The notes beneath the pieces were generated by a model. It saw only the letters and a list, made by a program, of their open reading frames with translations, did no database searches and was not told the origin of the DNA. The position numbers and the translations under genes were made by a program. Shown here piece by piece: positions 58,314 through 64,000 of a stretch of DNA of 64,000 nt (within the stretch, counting starts at the first letter, position 1; each line of letters starts with the position of its first letter). Where the stretch lies: assembly GCA_029339505.1 (NCBI GenBank), contig JAQISU010001235.1, positions 33,021,315 through 33,085,314 of the forward strand. The letters are read 5' to 3'. This DNA is from Unio delphinus (taxonomy: Eukaryota > Mollusca > Bivalvia > Unionida > Unionidae).

Positions 58314-60941
58314 ATGGAGGAATTCAACAGATTATCGAAAATTAAGCCTTGGAGAAATACTAAATTCATTGATTATACCATGAAAGAATTCCAAAGATTA
58401 TCCAAAATTAAGCCTTGGAGAAATACTAAATTCAATCTCGATGAGGAGTTCCAAAGATTATCGAAAATTAAGCCTTGGAGAAATACTAAATTCAATCTCG
58501 ATAGAGTCTCTGATACACCAAAACGTCTAATCGGTGATAGAACTATACTCGGTAAAATCAGGGAGTGTTTTAATGAATTCTACCAAGACGGTGCAGCATA
58601 CTGTTGGTCGACATTTCGAATTATCAACAACAACATCAAAGATGTTGTCGGTGTCAATGTACCCATCATCGATGCTACTATGAACGATAAAAGAGCAGCT
58701 GAGATAATTTCACACCTTGGTGAAATTGCAAAGCAATTTCCATCCAAAGGATTTCAAGCAAAGCAATTTCCATCCAAAGGTGGAAAATCCAATCAGAAGT
58801 ATTTTTTCAGAATAAAATTCATTATCGAAGTCGAAGGCAAATGGATTATTAGGGATAAATTTGAACCAATCCTCAAGGATAAAAAAACTGTCATTGTAAG
58901 TAAAGATTCCAAACCAGGAATTCTAACTGGAATTGACAAACCATACTACGAAAGATCTTATCCCGTAACAGCAATTGTTTATGGGTTATATCCGTTAAAT
59001 GATAAACCCGATATTGCAAAACTAGCTCCTATGAAATATTCACCGTTAACTTCGTCAAGGCTCAATTGTGTAGCAACACGGGTAATGGAACACTTCACAA
59101 ATGCATCCCGAGGAAATAAACTAACTGATCTGCGACGTAGGAAAATAACCGAATGGGAACTGACAGTGAAACAGCACGGTGCAAAGATTTCTGATATAGC
59201 TAAATTAGAAGCATCATTAAAATTCCCAATATCAGTAACAACAATAACCGGAGAAGTATTATACGAACCGAAATATCAATCGCGAGGGGCTCCAATACAA
59301 ATTATTGATCATAAGGAACACGCGTGGACACCTGCAGTAACAATATTTCCACGAGATAGAACCGTGAGATATATCCCCCCGGAATTTTCCGGGGAATTTT
59401 CTGGGGATGTTTTCTATGAAGAGAAATTATTTGATGCTATTGTTGCGTTGTGTAAAGATGATCCTGTGTCAGTGTGGTTACTTAGTAGTGCTGGTTCCGA
59501 AGCAGGATTTGATCAATTTGTAAGACCAAATGGTGAATTATATCGCGTTGAAGAATTAGATAACAGAATGAGAAAAATCGCTAATGATTTTTCACCGGAG
59601 AGTTCCCATGAAAAACTATTGACGGATAGTTTTACTATTCCATCAGTGGTAGCTCACTTCGCAAGAGAAAAAAACTCATGGCGTCCAACACGAAGTGATT
59701 TTCTCGAGGATGTTAAATTGAGTTGCATCGAATTTGGTCATGGAGGACTGTGGAATACAAAATACCATCGTGACGGTATGATTTCAATTGATATATCCGC
59801 GTGTTATCCTGGAAGTTTTCTCGGGTATGGAGAATGTAGTAACTATTTTAAACGATTTGGACACCCCACGCATGAAATGACTCGTGTTGCGATTAATGGA
59901 CCATTGCCTGATTTTGATTTAACCGGATTCGCTCGTGTGATATCATTTGAACTCGCTACAGGGTTACATCCGTGTAGTTATGTTTGGCTTGGTAGACATA
60001 TATCTGAAAAGGCCTGGATGCCAATAGTGTTACTACGATATATGATTGATTGTGGCATGCTGATATCGTTGATTGTTTCCGAAGCTATTATATGCTATCG
60101 AGCTCAGAAAGAAGTTTGGCTACCACAACCCGATCTAGATCGTATAATTAGCGAATTGCGAAAACAATTCCCAGAAGAACAAATCATGAATTGGTCTAAG
60201 AAGTTATTTGAAATTAAAAAAGAACAAGCAAAGGATTTTGGACGAAGAATAATCGGTAAATTTACCCAGGGTGGACGATACGACAACGCAAAATACTCTT
60301 CGCGGTTGATCATAGATGTCGCTGAATACGATTTTATTGTAGCGGATTTAATGAAACAGGGAAAACTTGTATCCCGTAAGGATGCTTTTCTATCCAATGG
60401 TGAGAAATTAGGTACGGTTGTTACCTACTGTGATGGATATAATTCCCAGTACACACATTTGAGAAGTTCAATGCTAGCCTATGCTTCTATTAATCTATTT
60501 TCGATGATAAATAGATTTCCTAATACCGCGGTTAGAATAGCCACTGATTCGATGTATATACACAATAAGTACAAATCAGCTGTAGCGGCATTCACAGATC
60601 CGGAGGAAGCGTGGGGATGTTGGAGATTTAAAAAGGAGATGCTACATGAGTATTGTGAATCCGCAGACGTTGCCATGGATGATAAATATCTTTGTTGTAA
60701 CCGTATTGAAATTCAATCAGAATTTTCTAATGCACCACCGGTATCTGATCCAGTATGTAGATACAAGACAGTTTATTTAAACGGTTGTGGTGGGTCAGGA
60801 AAGACAACTCGTGCAATTGAATTATTTCGTCGTGGAAACGCTAGCGTTTCTAACATGATTGTGCTCACACCGACTCACAGACTCGCCAGAGAGATGATAC
60901 AACGAGGGGTAAATGCTTGCACTTACCATAGTTTTTTTTGA
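58314..60941 (+). pseudogene. Family B DNA polymerase, N-terminal part of a PolB-helicase-HNH fusion
   Basis: 875 codons from ATG at 58,314 to an in-frame TGA at 60,939-60,941; an ATG at 58,263 gives 17 more codons but lies in the divergent gap. It would replicate the element, by analogy with Polinton PolB. Motif A is SIDISACYPGSF (Asp near residue 493), motif B is RRIIGKFTQGG (Lys near 649), and motif C is IATDSMYI (Asp near 745). I could not identify exonuclease motifs in the first 490 residues. From residue 820 an SF1 helicase begins without a break: LNGCGGSGKTTRAIELF (Walker A, near 824) and LTPTHRLAREM, then TYHSFF. Residues 1-62 are three copies of a 20-residue repeat (EFQRLSKIKPWRNTKF). 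About residues 137-158 hold two AKQFPSKG copies made by a palindromic repeat. The frame continues directly past the TGA. Confidence 0.88.
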
Positions 60942-61694
60942 TGGAAAGGTGACAAATGGACTCCTGAGCGTATGGGTGATAAATTCATTCCTGAAATCAT
61001 AATTTGGGATGAAATATGCACAGTGTCATTAGATGTATTAAAAACATTTCTTGAGTGGTTGTTAAACAAAAACACAAAAGTCGTCATGTGCGGGGATCAC
61101 GGCCAACCACCACCATTTGTCGGTGCATCTCCACATGAATGGCTAAAGGGTTTTGTAGACTACTATGAAGAAATCACCACTGATTATAGATCACTTGATG
61201 AACGATTACGCGAGTTCAAAGCGCTAATTAGATTACAACCGGATAGAATCCAATGCGAAATAGCGCGTGAAGTGATTTCAGAAACCCCAATGAATGATTT
61301 CTGGGAAGCGTGGAGACCAAACGATTTGATCATTGCAAGTAGAAAAATAGTCAGGGATACATTTCAGATGAAGTTATTTGAATTGCATAAAGAAAAATTT
61401 GCAACGCTTCCAGTACCCCTTTGTTATAGGCCATCGGATACACGAAAACAAAACATTGAAGTTGATATTCCAGGACAGAGTGAAAAACAAATTCTCGTAT
61501 TAAATGATATTGTGCTGGTTGATATCAATGTCGTTGAAGATGCATTGCGTGCTAATAAATCCCCGTGGACGCTAGGATACGCAGCAACAATACACTCTTC
61601 ACAGGGATTGACTATATCGAATACAATTGTTTGGATGGTGGATAATCACATCGAATGGTCGAATTTAATCTATCTCGCAGTATCCAGAGTATGA
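60942..61694 (+). pseudogene. SF1 helicase domain of the PolB fusion, after the first TGA
   Basis: Continues in the same frame as the polymerase after one TGA. Order of helicase motifs: IPEIIIWDEICTV (Walker B), VVMCGDHGQPPP (motif III, Gln), LASRKIV-like region, then GYAATIHSSQGLTI (motif V) and LIYLAVSRV (motif VI, Arg). These are Pif1/RecD-type SF1B features. A second in-frame TGA at 61,692-61,694 follows VSRV, and the same frame continues NINQLRRIVLDDE, which still fits the end of such a helicase. The helicase would unwind DNA during element replication. Both stops are TGA. If the two stops were read through, the polymerase and helicase would form one protein of roughly 1,150 residues. 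Confidence 0.85.
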
Positions 61695-61764
61695 AACATA
61701 AATCAACTTCGAAGAATTGTCCTCGATGATGAAATCATTGGTGATGATAATGACACAACAATAA

Positions 61765-62046
61765 GTGATATTGATGTTAGCATCATTAATAAAAAAACTC
61801 TCCGGTTACAAACAACAGGACAAAAAAAAACAACGAGAATTTGATATTGATGCTGAACTAATAATCACTTTGAAGAAACAACAGAATAATCACTGCGCGA
61901 GTTGCAATTGTATAATGCGTTGGCAGTATTCGGATAAGGATCCTCGCCAATTTACCGTAGACAGAAAAAATAACAATCTCGGTCATGTCAGAAATAATGT
62001 GATGTTGACTTGTCTTGAGTGCAATAGACGCAACGGCGCTAGTTAA
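61765..62046 (+). pseudogene. HNH nuclease-like C-terminal domain of the PolB-helicase fusion (frameshifted)
   Basis: 93 codons in the +1 frame relative to the helicase. It reads NNHCASCNCIMRWQY, then QFTVDRKNNNLGHVRNNVML, then TCLECNRRNG: a Cys4-type HNH/zinc finger with the VDR-N-H region. The helicase frame runs on to about 61,836 before it stops, overlapping this ORF, and A-runs at about 61,791-61,797 and 61,822-61,830 are likely places of the indel. Related fused proteins with the order polymerase, helicase, HNH seem familiar to me from other genomes, but I cannot name them with certainty. No other gene fits between. Confidence 0.65.
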
Positions 62047-63001
62047 GACCATGCGGTGGCAATTGAGTATCCTCGGGAATCACTTGTAGTTGTTGTCGAG
62101 TAAATCCTCGCTGAGGAGCAGTTGAATCCAGTTTATAGATTGCTGGTCTACCAGTTGATCGTGTTATACTAGATATCTTGTGTGCAGTAACACTCCAAAT
62201 AGGATCAGTAGCCCTTTTTCTACCCCCTTCAAGCTCTCCTGGTTCGTATAAGTACCTCACAATGACACTACTACCAAGAATTGGTTGGGAAACGCTAGCG
62301 TTTCTAGGGAAATCTTTTTGTGGTTGTACGGGTATAGACTTCTTTTTAATCGCGTTGATAGGTTTCATGTTGATTGTTCTAGTAATCTCGTTATTCAGTG
62401 CGGTAATCACAGCTGGTAACCTTTTAACCCATTCACGGGATCGCTTTTCTTGAATGAATTCTTTTGCGTATTGATATCCAAATAACCGCTCAGCAATCGT
62501 CCGATTAAATCATTCGACAATGGCCTGATCGCGATGTAGCGCAGTATGCCCTCGTCGTATGGTGACATTATGATTTTTCATTGTAGATAGAACCGCACCC
62601 TGAAATTCCTTGCCAGGATCAACCTGCAATAGATTCGGCCAGTGCAGAGGACCTCGTCGATAAATCCTTTCAAATGCAGAAGCAACTTCAGTGGCTGATT
62701 TTGTTTTTAACGGTTCTGCTTCTTTGTATCGACTTGCAATATCAACTACGGTTAAAGCGTATTTGTAACCACGATCATGTGGCAGAAATAATATATCAGC
62801 CTGATGAACTTCATTAGGAGCGGTCACATCAAAATGCGAGAATTGAATTTGTTTAGGTGGTGGTAGATAAATTTGCCATAGTGCCTGTTTGGATAACCAA
62901 TCCGCCGCTGTAGTTTTTTTCACTTTTGCAGCGCTAACGAGTTTATGTACTGCTGATTTACCCCTCCAGTATCCTCTTGGGGAATAATAAATTGATTCCA
63001 T
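62039..63001 (-). pseudogene. Retroviral-type integrase (DDE, rve family), in-frame TGA
   Basis: About 320 codons from ATG at 63,001 (MESIYYSPRGYWRG; an ATG-like start at 63,019 is also open) to 62,039, with one in-frame TGA at 62,510-62,512. The N-terminal region (KLVSAAKVKKTTAADWLSKQ, ALWQIYLP) is the zinc-like/helical part typical of Polinton integrases. Catalytic residues: Asp in HQADILFLPHD, Asp in LLQVDPGKEF, Glu in DQAIVE, with 34 residues between the last two. The TGA falls right after DQAIVE in the conserved ER-FNRT block, where Arg is expected. The C-terminus holds RNASVSQPI (palindrome-derived) and a chromodomain-like end. It would insert the element into host DNA. A single nonsense change inactivates it here. 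Confidence 0.9.
62289..62304. repeat. Palindrome gaaacgctagcgtttc inside the integrase frame
   Basis: Perfect 16-bp palindrome, identical to the one at 60,835-60,850 inside the helicase frame. Both are read as NASVS. Confidence 0.8.
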
Positions 63002-63005
63002 ATTA

Positions 63006-63353
63006 TTAATTACCAGCACCCATCATCAATTTGCCTTTCATAGCTGATTTTACCAACCACGAAGCCAACTTTTCTTTAAAAGATTTATCAGGAATAGCAT
63101 TTAACGCATGAATTAATTTCACATCCGCGAGATGCCTGTTTTGCAGATTGCTGCTTTTATATGCAACATCATGAGCATGACACGCCTTATCAATAGCGTT
63201 TATCGGATACTCGCCGGATCGGGGTTGATTTTGATCATCAAGTCTGATATCTAATCGTGTTCCGGGACCAAAGTAGCTATATCCTGGAAGGTGCTTTTCT
63301 CCGGGGTACTTTGCCCATGGGGTTCCAGGGAGCTTTGTCAATTTGGCTGCGAT
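63006..63353 (-). pseudogene. Phospholipase A2-like domain (parvoviral type), frameshifted from its zinc ribbon
   Basis: The open frame runs from about 63,353 to 63,006. It contains YFGPGTRLDIRL (Gly-Pro-Gly calcium-loop-like) and AIDKACHAHDVAY with the catalytic His-Asp, then a second Asp (RHLADVKL). This is the viral PLA2 domain known from parvovirus VP1 and from Polinton/adintovirus proteins; it would help particles cross membranes. The first codon is not ATG. The usual protein has a zinc ribbon in front, and that ribbon is found here in another frame (63,355-63,543). The T8 run at 63,364-63,371 is the likely frameshift. Overlaps the integrase start slightly. Confidence 0.8.
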
Positions 63354-63354
63354 A

Positions 63355-63543
63355 TCACCTCCTCGTTTTTTTTAAAACATCTCCGGATTGTAAAATCTTT
63401 GATTTTGTAGAAATAAATCTAAACTTTTTTATACCACATGTTGCACATCTACCAGTTAGTGCTGATCTGTTATTTTTAGTTGTAACCGTCGTCACATCAT
63501 TTGTGCTAGTACGCGTTTTACACTTCACACAATATAGATCCAT
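63355..63543 (-). pseudogene. Zinc-ribbon N-terminus of the PLA2 protein (frameshifted)
   Basis: 62 codons from ATG at 63,543: DLYCVKCKTRTSTNDV, TKNNRSALTGRCATCGIKKF. Two C-x2-C pairs make a small zinc ribbon of the DUF5679 type that normally fronts the Polinton PLA2-like protein. The frame ends at a TGA right after the T8/A8 run, and the PLA2 frame opens there. One indel therefore splits one gene. It starts 17 bases from the divergent ATPase gene. Confidence 0.8.
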
Positions 63544-63560
63544 AATTTATGTATAGAGAT

Positions 63561-64000
63561 ATGAATATAATTGATTTTTCAGCGACTAAAATAAGAGAAC
63601 CAGTTAAGCATCATGCAGCGCTACCAAACTCTATCCGTGCAATTATAATCGGGCCATCTGGATCCGGTAAAACGCAATTGTTGCTCAATTTAATAATGAG
63701 ATGGATGAAGTGGGATAAGTTGTATTTAATTGCCCCTAGCGTAGATGATCAACGATGTTATGAAGTGTTAAAAGATTTTAACGAGAATGCATCAGAAATT
63801 AAGGGTGAGAACGCCATTGATTTTATAACTGATATTGACGAGGCGCCATCCGTGGATGACCTTGATGGGAGTATTGACAATTTAGTCGTATACGACGATG
63901 TGATGTTAGACAATCAAAAAAACCCAGCTAGAATATTTTCCCGGGGGCGTCACAAAAACACTGATCTGATATATGTCACTCAACGCTACACTCAGATTCC
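63561..64000 (+). CDS. FtsK/HerA-type DNA packaging ATPase (5' part, cut by window edge)
   Basis: Open from ATG at 63,561 to the window end, 146 codons seen. It reads NSIRAIIIGPSGSGKTQLLL (Walker A), KLYLIAPSVDD, then DNLVVYDDVML (Walker B), and SRGRHKNTDLIYVTQRYTQIP with a sensor-like Gln. This is the A32-like genome-packaging ATPase found in Polintons, adintoviruses and related viruses; it pumps DNA into the capsid. No break so far. Divergent from the zinc-ribbon/PLA2 gene with a 17-base gap. The rest of the gene and the right end of the element are outside the window. Confidence 0.9.
   Translation, partial: MNIIDFSATKIREPVKHHAALPNSIRAIIIGPSGSGKTQLLLNLIMRWMKWDKLYLIAPSVDDQRCYEVLKDFNENASEIKGENAIDFITDIDEAPSVDDLDGSIDNLVVYDDVMLDNQKNPARIFSRGRHKNTDLIYVTQRYTQI

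Noticed and set aside
60104..60676. Minus-strand frames opposite the polymerase
   Set aside because: Shadows of the polymerase, whose motifs are clear on the plus strand.
54375..62512. Reassigned genetic code with UGA as sense
   Set aside because: All intact genes use TGG for Trp and normal stops, the integrase site points to Arg, and frameshifts show general decay; kept only as an alternative.
47510..64000. Virophage or large DNA virus fragment
   Set aside because: The combination of rve integrase, PLA2/zinc ribbon, pX-like and adenain-like genes fits Polinton/adintovirus better, and no large-virus hallmark genes are seen.

Overview
The window looks like nuclear DNA from a marine invertebrate, most likely a mollusc or another lophotrochozoan. 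This is inference from style: AT-rich, CpG-poor, intron-like sequence full of tandem repeats, tRNA-derived SINEs, hAT and pogo-type MITEs, and relics of a CR1/L2-like LINE and a Penelope-like element. I found no host protein-coding gene in bases 1 to about 47,500.

Bases 1-47,500 (host part) hold: a degraded LINE with reverse-transcriptase motifs (319-1700) and a 5'-truncated copy of its 3' end (15,873-16,140); three full and two decayed copies of one tRNA-derived SINE (SINE-A), the full ones with clear target-site duplications; one full and three partial copies of a second SINE (SINE-B); a Thr-tRNA-like third SINE; three copies of one hAT MITE with 8-bp duplications; further hAT, pogo/Tigger-like and piggyBac-like ends; a probable solo LTR (27,782-28,610); and more than a dozen minisatellites, the largest a 41-bp array of about 2 kb (41,250-43,215).

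From about 47,510 to the right edge the character changes: higher CpG, and dense genes on both strands. This is an integrated Polinton/Maverick (adintovirus-like) element entered from its left end. On the minus strand, from left to right in the window, lie a split structural protein, a small membrane protein, a split repeat protein with a ubiquitin-like N-terminus, an adenain-type protease, a pX-like minor virion protein, a split double-jelly-roll major capsid protein, a second minor virion protein and a coiled-coil protein. Then come two small unknown genes, a gene-poor stretch with large inverted repeats and a tRNA-like sequence (56,100-57,420), an HNH homing-type endonuclease and a Cys-rich protein. 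A DNA polymerase B fused to an SF1 helicase and then to an HNH domain follows on the plus strand. On the minus strand are a retroviral-type integrase and a zinc-ribbon/phospholipase A2 gene. A packaging ATPase on the plus strand runs off the right edge. The set amounts to replication (PolB, helicase), integration (integrase), particle formation (MCP, minor proteins, protease, ATPase) and probable membrane passage (PLA2 domain).

The element is decaying. I see five in-frame stop codons, all TGA, and about six frameshifts, several in homopolymer runs. Where the family motif can be judged (integrase), the TGA sits where Arg is expected, so CGA-to-TGA decay at methylated CpG is the likely cause. 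Most notable are the polymerase-helicase-HNH fusion, the uniform TGA decay, and short palindromes scattered in the element, some of them inside reading frames.
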